Source: Ralstonia sp. UBA689 (GTDB taxonomy: Bacteria > Pseudomonadota > Gammaproteobacteria > Burkholderiales > Burkholderiaceae). From it: a DNA stretch of 64,000 nt. Where the stretch lies: positions 1 through 64,000 of the forward strand of contig NZ_DBMV01000047.1 of the NCBI RefSeq assembly GCF_002298975.1, read 5' to 3'. Positions 37,032 through 49,744 of this stretch are shown piece by piece; positions within the stretch are counted from its first letter, which is position 1, and each line of letters begins with the position of its first letter. A program made the translations under genes and the position numbers. The notes beneath the pieces were generated by a model. That model saw only the letters and a program-made list of their open reading frames with translations. It was not told the origin of the DNA and made no database searches.

Positions 37032-38077
37032 ATCGCCTCGCCGCGCAGGTATTCCTGCTGGATATCGACAGTGCCCTGCTTGCCCACATCGTCGAAATGC
37101 TTGCGCAGCCACGCCTTGCCTTCGTGTCGGCCACGCTCCTTGAGCATGGTCAGGAAGCTCCAGTCCGTCACCAGCTTGGTCGACGAGGAGAGATCGCCCA
37201 GCGGCTTGTCAGCGCGGATGGCGTGCAGGTAGATGTATTTGAGCCGGTCTCGGTATTCGGGCTTGAGCCAATCCTCGGCAATGAGCTTCTGTACAAACGC
37301 GATGGCGCGCATCTCGCGCAGCAATGACGCGTTGAAGGTGATCTCGTTCAGGCGTTCCATCACCTCGTGCGGCTGGTCAGGCACCTCCTTGCGCACGATC
37401 GGGTTCACGTGCACGAGCAGGATGTCCTGCGTCTTCGTCTCGTAAAAGAACGGGAACAGCACCGGGTTGCCCATGTAGCCGCCGTCCCAATAGTGGCGTT
37501 GGTGGATCTCGATGGCCGGATACAGGTATGGCAGGCAGGCGGAGGCCAGCACAACTTCGGCGTCGATCTCGGGCGTGTTGAACACGCGCACGTTGCCGGT
37601 GTTGACGTCGGTGGCGGCCAGGAAGAGCTTGGTGTTGGGGCAGGCGCGCAGGCGGTCGAAATCGACGTGGTTGGCGAGCAGATCGCGCAGCGGGTTGTAG
37701 TGCGTGCCCTGTGAGGTGGCGCTGATCCAGTTGTCCCATTGGCGCATCCAGTCGGCCAGGGGCCAGCTATCGGGAAACAGTGGCTTGCCCGAGAACAGTG
37801 CCTGTGCGTTCTCGCCCAAAGCAGAGAGCGGCGAGCCGGCGGTGGACACCGCCAGCCAGAATGCATGCAGTTTTTCACGCGCACGCTCGGGGCCGCCTTC
37901 GAGCAGCCCGTCCAGCGTCACTACCGCGTTCATCGAACCGGCGCTCGTGCCAGTGATGCCCTCGAACGACAGTCGCCCATCTTCGAGTAGCGCGTCAAGC
38001 ACACCCCACGTGAACGCCCCGTGGGCACCGCCACCCTGCAGCGCGAGGTTAATGTGCTTGCCATGTGGCTTCTGCAT
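37028..38077 (-). CDS. Patatin-like phospholipase
   Basis: A 349-residue patatin-fold lipid acyl hydrolase. The oxyanion-hole GGGAHG (15-20), the nucleophile GTSAG (Ser45) and the catalytic Asp in WDGGYMGNP (Asp198) are all present, so it should be active. There is no signal peptide, which suggests a cytoplasmic protein. The substrate is unknown; bacterial relatives hydrolyse phospholipids or neutral lipids. It is convergent with murB and divergent from ppnP. Confidence 0.88.
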   Translation of the reverse strand: MQKPHGKHINLALQGGGAHGAFTWGVLDALLEDGRLSFEGITGTSAGSMNAVVTLDGLLEGGPERAREKLHAFWLAVSTAGSPLSALGENAQALFSGKPLFPDSWPLADWMRQWDNWISATSQGTHYNPLRDLLANHVDFDRLRACPNTKLFLAATDVNTGNVRVFNTPEIDAEVVLASACLPYLYPAIEIHQRHYWDGGYMGNPVLFPFFYETKTQDILLVHVNPIVRKEVPDQPHEVMERLNEITFNASLLREMRAIAFVQKLIAEDWLKPEYRDRLKYIYLHAIRADKPLGDLSSSTKLVTDWSFLTMLKERGRHEGKAWLRKHFDDVGKQGTVDIQQEYLRGEAI

Positions 38078-38184
38078 GACTTCCCTCCCCTGGAAGCGTG
38101 CGCCCCCGTGGCGCTGGTCGGATCATGCCCTAAAATGGCGGGTTTGACCCTAGACTACGACTTTCGCGTTCCCTTCTTCCTTCC

Positions 38185-39907
<1,723 letters not shown>

Positions 39908-39931
39908 CCGGCTGCCTCGCAGCCTTAAGGC

Positions 39932-39974
39932 AAAAAAGGCCGCTCCGACATGAATCGGAGCGGCCTTTTTCTTT
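39932..39974. terminator. Bidirectional terminator between argG and argF
   Basis: AAAAAGGCCGCTCCGA and its complement TCGGAGCGGCCTTTTT form 16 pairs around a 6-base loop, with A-tract and T-tract for both directions. Confidence 0.9.
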
Positions 39975-39988
39975 GTTGTTGACGCAGC

Positions 39989-40915
39989 TTAGTACCGGCC
40001 GCAGAGCAGGTATTCCATCAGCGCCTTCTGCACGTGCAGGCGGTTCTCGGCCTCGTCCCACACCACGCTCTGCCTACCGTCGATGACGGCGGCTTCGACT
40101 TCCTCGCCGCGATGCGCGGGCAGGCAGTGCATGAACAGCGCATCGGGCTGCGCGCGCTGCATCATTGCCTCGGTCACCATCCAGTCGCCGAAGGCCTTCT
40201 TGCGGGCTTCGTTCTCGGCTTCGTAGCCCATGCTGGTCCACACGTCGGTGGTCACCAGGTGGGCGCCTTCACAGGCCTCCAACGGGCTTTCGAACACGTG
40301 CACGAACGGACGGCTGGAATCGGCCACCATGGCCGGATCGAGCTGGTAGCCTTTGGGCGCAGAGAAATGGAAGTTGAAGCCGAGAATCTCGGCTGCCTGG
40401 ATCCAGGTGTACGCCATGTTGTTGGCGTCGCCCACCCAGGTGACGGTCTTGCCCTTGATCGGGCCGCGCTGCTCGATGAAGGTAAAGATGTCGGCCAGCA
40501 CCTGGCACGGATGGTATTCGTTGGTCAGCCCGTTGATGACCGGCACGCGCGAATGCGCGGCAAAGCGCTCGATGATCTCTTGCCCGAAGGTGCGGATCAT
40601 AATGATGTCGGTCATGCGGGAGATAACCTGCGCCGCGTCTTCGATCGGCTCGCCGCGACCGAGCTGCGAGTCGCGCGTGTTCAGGAAGACCGCGTGGCCG
40701 CCAAGCTGGTGGATGCCAGCCTCGAACGACAGGCGCGTACGCGTGGAATTCTTCTCGAAGATCATGGCCAGCGTGCGGTCGTGCAGCGGATGCCACGTCT
40801 CGTAGTTCTTGAACTTGGCCTTGAGGATCGCGGAACGGTCCAGCAGGTATTCGTACTCTTCCAGCGAAAAGTCCTTGAACTGCAGGTAGTGCTTGATCTT
40901 GCTTGGTGGGTTCAT
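39989..40915 (-). CDS. argF: Ornithine carbamoyltransferase
   Basis: A 308-residue enzyme forming citrulline from ornithine and carbamoyl phosphate. Signature motifs are STRTRLSFEAG (carbamoyl phosphate binding), RTFGQEIIERFA, NEYHPCQVLADIFT, and HCLPAHRGEEV (ornithine site). The ATG at 40915 gives the family N-terminus (MNPPSKIKHYLQFKDFS). There is no clear ribosome-binding site; a GC-rich imperfect fold in the 5' leader ends 10 bases before the start codon. It is convergent with argG. Confidence 0.95.
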   Translation of the reverse strand: MNPPSKIKHYLQFKDFSLEEYEYLLDRSAILKAKFKNYETWHPLHDRTLAMIFEKNSTRTRLSFEAGIHQLGGHAVFLNTRDSQLGRGEPIEDAAQVISRMTDIIMIRTFGQEIIERFAAHSRVPVINGLTNEYHPCQVLADIFTFIEQRGPIKGKTVTWVGDANNMAYTWIQAAEILGFNFHFSAPKGYQLDPAMVADSSRPFVHVFESPLEACEGAHLVTTDVWTSMGYEAENEARKKAFGDWMVTEAMMQRAQPDALFMHCLPAHRGEEVEAAVIDGRQSVVWDEAENRLHVQKALMEYLLCGRY

Positions 40916-40924
40916 AAAACAACG

Positions 40925-40982
40925 AAGGCGGCCCGCAGATGACGCGCCGGGGAATCCCGTGGCACGTCGCCCTAGCCGCCTT
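40925..40982 (-). promoter_or_regulatory. Structured leader upstream of argF
   Basis: An 8-bp outer stem (AAGGCGGC at 40925-40932 with GCCGCCTT at 40975-40982) encloses an inner hairpin (CGGG / CCCG at 40948-40959). The outer arm lies 10 bases upstream of the start codon, where a ribosome site would be expected. The 368-bp gap to the next gene also holds a TATGAT (41003-41008, minus), a possible -10. Confidence 0.35.
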
Positions 40983-41088
40983 GTCTGGTGAAGATTCATC
41001 CCATCATACGGGATCGCCGCCAGTTTGGCGAGTTTCGCACCGGCCGGGCCGAGCTAGCACAAAGACGCCGCTGAAAGGCCGATGAAAG

Positions 41089-41106
41089 TCTTATATAAGA
41101 TATAAT
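41089..41106 (+). promoter_or_regulatory. TCTTATATAAGA palindrome next to a TATAAT -10
   Basis: A perfect 12-bp palindrome (41089-41100) directly precedes TATAAT (41101-41106). It lies where the -10/-35 spacer would be, in a position suited to a repressor or MerR-type regulator. The next gene downstream is the DUF3579 gene, 178 bp away. Confidence 0.45.
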
Positions 41107-41283
41107 ACTGGCTGTCCTGGAAGCTCCAACCGCCCGCAAACCAGCGTCGGAATTCAATTCGACGGGTTCACGAGCCCGCAACCAGGCCAGCGCATCAGCA
41201 GCACCACAAGTGCACCCCACTCGAACGTTGCGGCACCCGTGCGGTCGAAGTCGTTTGCAAATCTCCACAGCCCCACGCAGTCC

Positions 41284-41607
41284 ATGGCAGCCAACCCTCG
41301 CCAATTCTTTATCCAGGGCGTCACCCGTGACGGAAAAACCTTCCGCCCGAGCGACTGGGCCGACCGGCTGTGCGGAGTGATGGCGCAGTTCCGCCCCGCC
41401 GGCGATACCGGCGACCCCCGCTTCACCTACTCCCCTTACGTGCGCCCCGTCATGTCGGGGGGCATTAAGAGCGTGTTCGTCGACGAACGTCTGCGCGAGA
41501 TCGAACCCAAGGCACTGGATTTCGTGCTGAACTTCGCGCACGACAACAACCTGCAACTGGTGGAAGCCTGCATCCTGCCGGAAGCCGGCACACCCACGAA
41601 AAGCTGA
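41284..41607 (+). CDS. DUF3579 protein
   Basis: A 107-residue protein matching the DUF3579 family of betaproteobacteria: RQFFIQGVTRDGKTFRPSDWADRLCGVMAQF, YSPYVRPVMSGGIKSVFVDERLREIEPKALDFVLNFAHDNNLQLVEAC-type core. It has no signal peptide or membrane span, and its function is unknown. It sits between argF and rpsT, with its own probable promoter about 180 bp upstream and a terminator 30 bp after the stop. The long 5' leader is unusual for so small a gene. Confidence 0.85.
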   Translation: MAANPRQFFIQGVTRDGKTFRPSDWADRLCGVMAQFRPAGDTGDPRFTYSPYVRPVMSGGIKSVFVDERLREIEPKALDFVLNFAHDNNLQLVEACILPEAGTPTKS

Positions 41608-41636
41608 AGCCGGCTCTGCAAGCAGCGCACAAAAGC

Positions 41637-41666
41637 AAAAAGCCTGTCCGAAGACAGGCTTTTTTA
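41637..41666 (+). terminator. Terminator of the DUF3579 gene (possibly shared with rpsT)
   Basis: AGCCTGTC / GACAGGCT is an 8-bp stem with a 4-base loop, with A4-5 before and T5-6 after. Confidence 0.85.
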
Positions 41667-41724
41667 TCGTCGGCGCGTGACGTTGACCGCCACGCTATGC
41701 CGGCCAAGCCAGCATCACCCGAAC

Positions 41725-41991
41725 TTAGGCAGCCATTGCCTTGATGGCAGCGGACAGACGCGACTTGGCGCGTGCAGCCTTGTTCTTGTGGACGATCTTC
41801 TTGTCAGCGATGCTGTCGATCGTGCTCTGAGCGGTTTTGAATGCAGCGGCGGCTGCAGCCTTGTCGCCACCAGCCACAGCCTTGCGGACGGTCTTGATCG
41901 CGGTGCGCAGACGCGAGCGCAGTGCCGAATTGTGGGCGTTCAGAACGACGGCCTGGCGTGCGCGCTTGCGTGCTTGTGCGGTGTTTGCCAT
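41725..41991 (-). CDS. rpsT: 30S ribosomal protein S20
   Basis: An 88-residue ribosomal protein, the usual S20 length: [15 protein letters not shown], a basic alanine-rich helical middle ([22 protein letters not shown]) and [23 protein letters not shown] at the C-terminus. It is encoded alone, with a good promoter on the minus strand and a leader of roughly 75 bases. In E. coli S20 expression is controlled at its own leader; the same is possible here but not shown. Confidence 0.97.
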   Translation of the reverse strand: MANTAQARKRARQAVVLNAHNSALRSRLRTAIKTVRKAVAGGDKAAAAAAFKTAQSTIDSIADKKIVHKNKAARAKSRLSAAIKAMAA

Positions 41992-42072
41992 GGAAAATTT
42001 CCTGAAGAAAACTGTTGCAAGCGCCCCGGGAGACACGGAAGGCCGAAGCGCGCGAATGCGTGAGAAACGGCA

Positions 42073-42102
42073 ATTATACGCAGATTCCCCCACCGGATGC
42101 AA
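42073..42102 (-). promoter_or_regulatory. Probable rpsT promoter
   Basis: On the minus strand TTGCAT (42102-42097), 18 bases, TATAAT (42078-42073). This is the strongest -10 in the 311-bp rpsT/murJ gap. A separate TATAAT on the plus strand at 42180-42185 suits murJ. Confidence 0.6.
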
Positions 42103-42302
42103 ACCGTGTTGCGAAATCGCCTGAGCAGCGTTGCATTGAGGCTCTTGCTGCACTTTTAGGCATGCAGCGAGGTGATCCCTATAATACGGCCGCAATTGCG
42201 CCACACCGCCGCACCGGCCGCGAACCCCGCATGGCAACGCCGGTCTGACCGCCATTGCCGCGCCGTTGTCAGTTGAGGGCGGCGCCCAACCACGCATCCA
42301 TC

Positions 42303-43856
42303 TTGAATCTCCTCAAAACCCTCGCCACGATCAGCGGCCTGACGATGATGTCGCGCATCACCGGGCTCATTCGCGAAACGCTGATCGCCCGCGCCTTCGG
42401 CGCATCGGTGTACACCGACGCCTTCAATGTCGCCTTCCGCATCCCCAACCTGCTGCGCCGGCTCTCAGCCGAGGGGGCGTTCTCACAGGCCTTCGTGCCG
42501 ATCCTGGGCGAGTTCAAGAACCGCCAAGGCGAGGCCGAGACCCGCGCCCTCGTCGACGCGGTGGCCACGGTCATGACGTGGTTCCTGGTGGTGATCTCTG
42601 CGCTGGGCGTGATCGGCGCGCCGCTGATCGTCACTGCCGTGGCGACCGGCTTCAAGACGCACGAGAGCCAAGCTTACATCTCGGCGATCTTCATGACGCG
42701 GGTGATGTTTCCGTATATCGGGCTGGTGTCCTTGGTGGCGCTGGCCTCGGGCATCCTGAACACGTGGCGCGAATTTGCGGTGCCGGCCTTCACGCCGGTG
42801 CTGCTGAACCTGTCGTTCATCGTGGCGGCGCTGTTTGTGGCGCCGTTCCTGGAGACGCCCATCTATGCACAGGCGTATGCCGTGGTGGTGGGCGGCATTC
42901 TGCAACTGGCAATCCAGGTTCCGTCATTGCGCCGCGTCGGCATGCTGCCGCGCGTGTCGTTCAACATGCGGGCAGCCTGGCACCACCCGGGCGTGCAGCG
43001 CGTGCTCAAGCAGATGCTGCCGGCCACGCTGTCGGTGTCGGTCGCGCAGATCAGCCTCATCATCAATACCAACATCGCCTCACGCTTGCCGGCGGGCAGC
43101 GTGTCATGGCTCAACTACGCGGACCGGCTGATGGAATTCCCGACCGCGCTGCTAGGCGTGGCGCTGGGGACGATCCTGCTGCCGAGCCTGTCCAAGGCCA
43201 GCGCGGAAGAGCATCGCGAAGAGTATTCCTCCCTGCTCGACTGGGGCCTGCGGCTGACTGTGCTGCTGGCGGTACCGTCCGCGGTGGGGCTGTTCGTCTT
43301 CGGCGCGCCGCTCACGGCCACGCTGTTCCACTACGGCAAGTTCAACGGCATGGACGTCGAGATGACCCGCCAGGCGCTGGTGTCGTACGGCGTCGGGCTG
43401 ATCGGCCTGATCGTCATCAAGATCCTGGCGCCGGGCTTTTATGCTCGGCAGGACATCCGCACGCCGGTGAAGATCGCGCTGGTGGTGCTGGCGGTGACGC
43501 AGCTCTCCAACTACTTCTTCGTGCCGGTGTTCGGACACGCCGGGCTGGCGCTGTCCATCAGCTTTGGCGCGACCATCAATGCGGCGCTGCTGTTCTTCGG
43601 GCTGCGCCGCCGCGGCTACTACCACCCGCTGCCGGGCTGGGGCCTGTTCCTCGCGCAGGTGACGTCCGCCGTGCTGCTGTTGGGGGGGGTGCTGCTGTGG
43701 TTTGCGCATAACTTCGATTGGGTGGGCTTGGGCACCAAGCCGCTCGTGCGCATCGCCCTGTTGGGCGCTTGCCTGGTCCTGTGCGCGGTGGTCTATTTCG
43801 GTACACTGTGGCTGACCGGGTTGAAGTTCTCCACGTTCCGAAAGAAGGCAATCTGA
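42303..43856 (+). CDS. murJ: Lipid II flippase MurJ
   Basis: A 517-residue membrane protein with about 14 spans, moving lipid II across the inner membrane. The N-terminus [33 protein letters not shown] is the MurJ/MviN signature, with the essential arginines visible. A TTG at 42303 is chosen as start because it places the family N-terminus ([12 protein letters not shown]) directly after Met; the upstream frame is dissimilar. The stop shares its last base with the start of the next gene (TGATG). Confidence 0.93.
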   Translation: MNLLKTLATISGLTMMSRITGLIRETLIARAFGASVYTDAFNVAFRIPNLLRRLSAEGAFSQAFVPILGEFKNRQGEAETRALVDAVATVMTWFLVVISALGVIGAPLIVTAVATGFKTHESQAYISAIFMTRVMFPYIGLVSLVALASGILNTWREFAVPAFTPVLLNLSFIVAALFVAPFLETPIYAQAYAVVVGGILQLAIQVPSLRRVGMLPRVSFNMRAAWHHPGVQRVLKQMLPATLSVSVAQISLIINTNIASRLPAGSVSWLNYADRLMEFPTALLGVALGTILLPSLSKASAEEHREEYSSLLDWGLRLTVLLAVPSAVGLFVFGAPLTATLFHYGKFNGMDVEMTRQALVSYGVGLIGLIVIKILAPGFYARQDIRTPVKIALVVLAVTQLSNYFFVPVFGHAGLALSISFGATINAALLFFGLRRRGYYHPLPGWGLFLAQVTSAVLLLGGVLLWFAHNFDWVGLGTKPLVRIALLGACLVLCAVVYFGTLWLTGLKFSTFRKKAI

Positions 43857-44701
43857 TGACCACTAAAGTCCTCGATTATTTTTCGGCCCTGGTCGCGGAC
43901 GACGACAGCATCCCCCTCACCGAAACCGCCCTGTCCATCGCGCAGGACGCGTATCCGGACCTGGACCTGCAGGCAGAGCTTGCCGCCATCGACGTGCTGG
44001 TCGCACGCATCAAGAATCGCATTGCCGACGGCACGCCGGCCATCCAACGCCTGCGCCTGCTCAACCAGTTCTTCTACCGCGAACTGGGCTTCGGCCCCAA
44101 CGCAAACGATTATTACGACCCCGAAAACTCCTATCTGAACGCCGTGCTGCAGAGCCGGCGCGGCATTCCAATCTCGCTCGCGGTGTTGCTCATGGAGATC
44201 GGCCAGCAGATCGGACTGCCGCTCAAGGGCGTGTCCTTCCCGAACCACTTCCTGGTGCGCATGAGCATCCCTGCCGGCGAGGTCGTGCTCGATCCGCTGA
44301 CGGGGCAGACGCTGTCGAAGGAAGAATTGCAGGACATGCTCGACCCATACCTGGAAAAGGAAGGCATCGAAGACCCGAACACGGTGCCGCTCGGGGTGTT
44401 CCTGCAGGTGGCCACGCACCGCGAGATCATTGCGCGCATGCTGCGCAACCTGAAGGCGATCTACTTGCAGGAGTCGCGCTGGCAGCGCTTGCTGGCGGTG
44501 CAGCAGCGGCTGGTGATCTTGTTGCCGGATTCGATCGAGGAAGTGCGCGACCGGGGGCTGGCCTACGCCAATCTGGAATGCTTCCGGCCGGCCCTGGCCG
44601 ACCTGGAAGCTTACGTGGATGCCCGGCCCGAAGCGGCCGACACGCCCAAGCTCAAGGAGCGCATGCCGACGCTGCGCGCCATGAGCAAAAACTTGAACTG
44701 A
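43856..44701 (+). CDS. SirB1-family transglutaminase-like protein
   Basis: A 281-residue soluble protein of the SirB1 family. The N-terminal transglutaminase-like domain has YYDPENSYLNAVLQSRRGIPISLAVLLMEIGQQIGLPLKGVSFPNHFLVRM; a C-terminal TPR-like helical region (RWQRLLAVQQRLVILLPDSIEEVRDRGLAYANLECFRPALADLEAYVDARP-type) follows. The classical catalytic Cys is not present in the usual motif (FPNHFL precedes), so it may be a non-enzymatic binding protein. Function unknown. Translationally coupled to murJ. Confidence 0.85.
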   Translation: MTTKVLDYFSALVADDDSIPLTETALSIAQDAYPDLDLQAELAAIDVLVARIKNRIADGTPAIQRLRLLNQFFYRELGFGPNANDYYDPENSYLNAVLQSRRGIPISLAVLLMEIGQQIGLPLKGVSFPNHFLVRMSIPAGEVVLDPLTGQTLSKEELQDMLDPYLEKEGIEDPNTVPLGVFLQVATHREIIARMLRNLKAIYLQESRWQRLLAVQQRLVILLPDSIEEVRDRGLAYANLECFRPALADLEAYVDARPEAADTPKLKERMPTLRAMSKNLN

Positions 44702-44704
44702 CGC

Positions 44705-45367
44705 TTACTTCTGCGCGACAGCGCTGCCGCGGCGGCGCTTGAGCAGCTTCCACAGCCCGCCGAGCATCAGCGGCACAATCGCCGCACCCAGACCGATCAG
44801 CACGATCGTGTTCAGGTGATCACGGACGACGGGCACGTTACCAAACGCCTCGCCCGACAGCACCAGGATCGCCACCCACAGCACGGCGCCGATCATGTTG
44901 AAAAGCTGGAACTTGGCGAACGTCATCTTCGAGACACCGGCCACGAACGGCGCGAACGTGCGCACCACCGGGATGAAGCGCGCCATCACCAGCATCTTGC
45001 CGCCATGGCGCTCGTAGAAGGCGTGTGTCCTAAGCAACGCTTGGTGATCAAGGAAACGGATGTGACCGTCGAATACCTTGGGCCCGATCCACGAACCGAC
45101 GAAGTAGTTGACGGTATTGCCCGTGACCGCGGCTGTGACCAGCAGCACGATGAGCAGCCAGGCGTCCATCTGACCTGTGGCGCACATGGCGCCTGCAATG
45201 AAGAGCAGCGTGTCGCCCGGCAGGAATGGCAGTACCACCAAGCCCGTCTCGGCAAAGACGATGGCGAACAGCAGCACGTAGACCCACGCGCCGTACTGCT
45301 GAATGAGCAGTCCCAACGATTTGTCGACATGCAGAACGATGTCGACCAGTTGCATCACGATATCCAA
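44705..45367 (-). CDS. DedA-family membrane protein
   Basis: A 220-residue inner-membrane protein of the DedA family. It has LPFLPGDTLLFIAGAMCATG (FxPGD region), NYFVGSWIGPKVF, the FYERHGGKMLVMARFIPVVRTFAPFVAGVSKMTFAKFQLFN block with conserved arginines and Glu, and a C-terminal span. DedA proteins act in envelope homeostasis, and several transport lipid carriers such as undecaprenyl phosphate; which applies here is not known. It is convergent with the murJ-sirB1 pair and divergent from mutL. Confidence 0.9.
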   Translation of the reverse strand: MDIVMQLVDIVLHVDKSLGLLIQQYGAWVYVLLFAIVFAETGLVVLPFLPGDTLLFIAGAMCATGQMDAWLLIVLLVTAAVTGNTVNYFVGSWIGPKVFDGHIRFLDHQALLRTHAFYERHGGKMLVMARFIPVVRTFAPFVAGVSKMTFAKFQLFNMIGAVLWVAILVLSGEAFGNVPVVRDHLNTIVLIGLGAAIVPLMLGGLWKLLKRRRGSAVAQK

Positions 45368-45469
45368 ACCAACCCCCGATTAAGCAGCGGGGAATGATAC
45401 CGGATGTAAATTTGATTTCCCCTAACGCTTGCTGGGCTCGCGTCGGTGCGCCACACAAGGTGTGACATT

Positions 45470-45475
45470 TATAAT
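45470..45475 (+). promoter_or_regulatory. TATAAT directly before mutL
   Basis: A perfect -10 hexamer ends 6 bases before the mutL ATG at 45482. Transcription would begin at or beside the start codon, so the message may be leaderless. No good -35 at the standard spacing is seen. Confidence 0.5.
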
Positions 45476-45481
45476 GCCGCG

Positions 45482-47380
<1,899 letters not shown>

Positions 47381-47387
47381 GTTTCCG

Positions 47388-48371
47388 ATGACTGCATCGT
47401 CCGCAACCGCGCCACAGACCGGGCCCCGAGCGGTCTGCTTGCTCGGCCCCACCGCGTCCGGCAAGACGGCTGCCGCATTGAGGTTGGCCGAGCGCTGGCC
47501 CATCGAGATCATCAGCATGGATTCGGCGCTGGTGTATCGCGGCATGGACGTCGGCACCGCCAAGCCCAGCCAGGAAGAACAGGCCATCGCGCCACATCAC
47601 CTGATCGACATCATCGATCCGCTCGACGCATATTCAGCCGCGCAATTCGCCAATGATGCGAATGCGCTGATCGACGCCATCCGCGCACGCGGCAGGCTGC
47701 CGCTGATCGTCGGCGGCACGATGCTGTACTACAAGGCACTCACGCAGGGCCTCTCCGATTTGCCCGGCGCCGATCCGGCCATCCGCGCCGAGATCGACGC
47801 CGAAGCCGCGCGCGACGGCTGGCCCGCGCTGCATGCGAAGCTCGCGCTGGTCGACCCCGTCACTGCCGCGCGGCTGCACACGACCGACGCGCAGCGCATT
47901 CAGCGCGCGCTGGAGCTCTACCGGTTGACGGGCCAGCCGATGTCCGCGCTGCTGGCGCGCGAGGCGGGTGCCAACGCATTCCATCGGCACGAAGCCGCGG
48001 CGCCTTACCTGACGATCGCGCTGGAGCCATCGGACCGCCTCGTGCTGCACGCGCGCATCGCCCAGCGCTTTGACGCAATGCTCGCAGGCGGCCTGCTCGA
48101 CGAGGTGGAAGCCCTGCGCAAACGTGGCGATCTGTCGCCCGCGCTGCCGTCCATTCGCTGCGTGGGATATCGGCAAGCGTGGGCCTACCTCGACGGCGAG
48201 ATCGACATGGCCGCCCTGCGCGAACAAGGCATCGCAGCCACGCGCCAGCTCTGCAAGCGTCAGATCACGTGGCTGCGCAGCACACCCGAGCGGCACGTGG
48301 TCGATTGCCTCGCCCCCGATTACGTCGACCAGGTCGCGCGCCTGGTCCAAACCGCACTGGAAACACAATGA
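47388..48371 (+). CDS. miaA: tRNA dimethylallyltransferase
   Basis: A 327-residue enzyme adding the dimethylallyl group to A37 of UNN-decoding tRNAs. It has the P-loop [14 protein letters not shown], the conserved [37 protein letters not shown] and the [14 protein letters not shown] segment, with CKRQITWLR near the C-terminus. It follows mutL as in many proteobacteria. The stop overlaps the next start (ATGA). Confidence 0.95.
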   Translation: MTASSATAPQTGPRAVCLLGPTASGKTAAALRLAERWPIEIISMDSALVYRGMDVGTAKPSQEEQAIAPHHLIDIIDPLDAYSAAQFANDANALIDAIRARGRLPLIVGGTMLYYKALTQGLSDLPGADPAIRAEIDAEAARDGWPALHAKLALVDPVTAARLHTTDAQRIQRALELYRLTGQPMSALLAREAGANAFHRHEAAAPYLTIALEPSDRLVLHARIAQRFDAMLAGGLLDEVEALRKRGDLSPALPSIRCVGYRQAWAYLDGEIDMAALREQGIAATRQLCKRQITWLRSTPERHVVDCLAPDYVDQVARLVQTALETQ

Positions 48372-48898
48372 CGACAACCGACGCCGCCACCACCTTCACG
48401 CTGCGCCCCGCCACGCCGGACGACTGCACTGCGCTGGTCCGCCTGATTTCCGCGCTGGCGGAGTACGAAAAGCTCACGCACCTTGTGCAGACCACGCCCG
48501 AGGCGCTCTCTACGATGCTGTTCGGCCCGCGTCCATACTGCGAGGCGGTGCTGGCCGAAGTGGAAGGTCAGGCTGTCGGCTTCGCGCTGTTCTTCCATAA
48601 CTTCTCGACCTTCCTGTGCAAGCCGGGCTTGTACCTGGAAGACCTGTTCGTGGAGCCCGCCTATCGCGGCTTCGGCATTGGCAAAGCGTTGCTCGTGCAC
48701 CTCGCGCGACTGGCACAGGAGCGCGACTGCGGCCGCTTCGAATGGAGCGTGCTCGACTGGAACGCCCCGTCGATCGCCTTCTACGAGGCCATGGGCGCCG
48801 ATGTGCTGCCGGAGTGGCGTATCTGCCGCGCCACCGGCGATGCGCTGACCAAGATGGCCGCCATCCCGATGCCGGCAGCCATGGACACGCAGGGCTGA
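48368..48898 (+). CDS. GNAT-family N-acetyltransferase
   Basis: A 176-residue GNAT protein resembling the diamine/spermidine-type acetyltransferase branch: [85 protein letters not shown] and [21 protein letters not shown]. The acetyl-CoA loop RGFGIGKAL is intact. The LEDLFV and EWSVLDWN pattern is shared with SAT1/thialysine acetyltransferases, so a polyamine or similar amine is a plausible substrate. Translationally coupled to miaA. Confidence 0.85.
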   Translation: MTTTDAATTFTLRPATPDDCTALVRLISALAEYEKLTHLVQTTPEALSTMLFGPRPYCEAVLAEVEGQAVGFALFFHNFSTFLCKPGLYLEDLFVEPAYRGFGIGKALLVHLARLAQERDCGRFEWSVLDWNAPSIAFYEAMGADVLPEWRICRATGDALTKMAAIPMPAAMDTQG

Positions 48899-48909
48899 TT
48901 ACGGGGCCG

Positions 48910-48922
48910 AATTCGACCGCAA
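48910..48922 (+). promoter_or_regulatory. Ada box upstream of the oxygenase-alkB-alkA operon
   Basis: AATTCGACCGCAA fits the AAT-N6-GCAA arrangement of the E. coli Ada box exactly. A closely similar sequence (AATTTGACCGCAA) precedes ada at 51070. A TAGGCT at 48955-48960, 33 bases further, is a possible -10. Confidence 0.7.
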
Positions 48923-48992
48923 ACTCCGGAGTGCCGTGTGCACGCCGGCAAGCGTAGGCTTGGCATATCGAATCCGATCGGATGAAACGAAC

Positions 48993-49733
48993 ATGCCGCC
49001 CTCCCCACCCGTCACACATACAGACGCGGGCCACCTCCCAACGCTTGACGGCATCGACTGGGATGCCGTTGAAGACACCCTCAACGACGTCGGCAGCGCC
49101 GTGCTGCCGAGCCTGCTCACGCACGATGCCTGCGAGACGCTGGCCGCGCTCTACCCGCACGACAACCTCTACCGTTCGCGCGTGGTGATGGAACGCCACG
49201 GCTTCGGGCGCGGCGAGTACAAGTACTTCGCCTATCCGTTGCCCGACGTCATTGCGCACTTGCGTACCACGCTGTACCCGCCACTGGCGTCCATCGCCAA
49301 CCGCTGGAACCAAACGATGGACATCGACGTGCGCTTTCCCGCAAGGCACGCCGATTTCCTGCGCCGCAGCCACGAAGCCGGCCAGTTGCGACCCACGCCG
49401 CTGATCCTCAAGTACGGCCCCGGCGATTACAACTGCCTGCATCAAGACCTATACGGCGAGCACGTCTTCCCGCTGCAGGTGGCGATCCTGCTGTCCGAGC
49501 CCGGCGTCGATTTCACCGGCGGCGAGTTCGTCATGACCGAGCAGCGCCCGCGCATGCAATCGCGCCCCGAAGTCGTGCCGCTGCGCAAAGGCGATGCGGT
49601 GGTCTTTGCCGTGCACCATCGGCCCGTGCAGGGCACGCGCGGTGTGTATCGCGTGAACATGCGCCACGGCGTGAGCCGTCTGCGTTCCGGGCAGCGGCAT
49701 ACTGTGGGCATCATCTTTCACGATGCGCTGTGA
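48993..49733 (+). CDS. 2OG-Fe(II) oxygenase in the Ada regulon
   Basis: A 246-residue protein with the 2-oxoglutarate/iron dioxygenase core: CLHQDLYGEHVFPLQVAILLSEP gives the iron-binding HxD (His150, Asp152), and the distal His/Arg pair is in NMRHGVSRLRSGQRH. The FTGGEFVMTEQRPRMQSRPEVVPLRKGDAVVFAVHHRPVQG-type region is like prolyl-4-hydroxylase relatives rather than AlkB. The start at 48993 skips an N-terminal leader. The Ada box upstream and the 4-bp overlap or short gap to alkB suggest a role in alkylation repair, perhaps on DNA, RNA or protein; the substrate is unknown. Confidence 0.85.
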   Translation: MPPSPPVTHTDAGHLPTLDGIDWDAVEDTLNDVGSAVLPSLLTHDACETLAALYPHDNLYRSRVVMERHGFGRGEYKYFAYPLPDVIAHLRTTLYPPLASIANRWNQTMDIDVRFPARHADFLRRSHEAGQLRPTPLILKYGPGDYNCLHQDLYGEHVFPLQVAILLSEPGVDFTGGEFVMTEQRPRMQSRPEVVPLRKGDAVVFAVHHRPVQGTRGVYRVNMRHGVSRLRSGQRHTVGIIFHDAL

Positions 49734-49744
49734 GCGCTGAACGC

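Noticed and set aside
43856..44701. True transglutaminase/protease
   Set aside because: The canonical catalytic Cys of transglutaminases is not in the expected motif; the SirB1 family is better described as transglutaminase-like.
49730..49744. GTG start for alkB giving a 4-bp overlap
   Set aside because: It is possible, but the ATG at 49745 lines up with the E. coli AlkB N-terminus; recorded as an alternative only.
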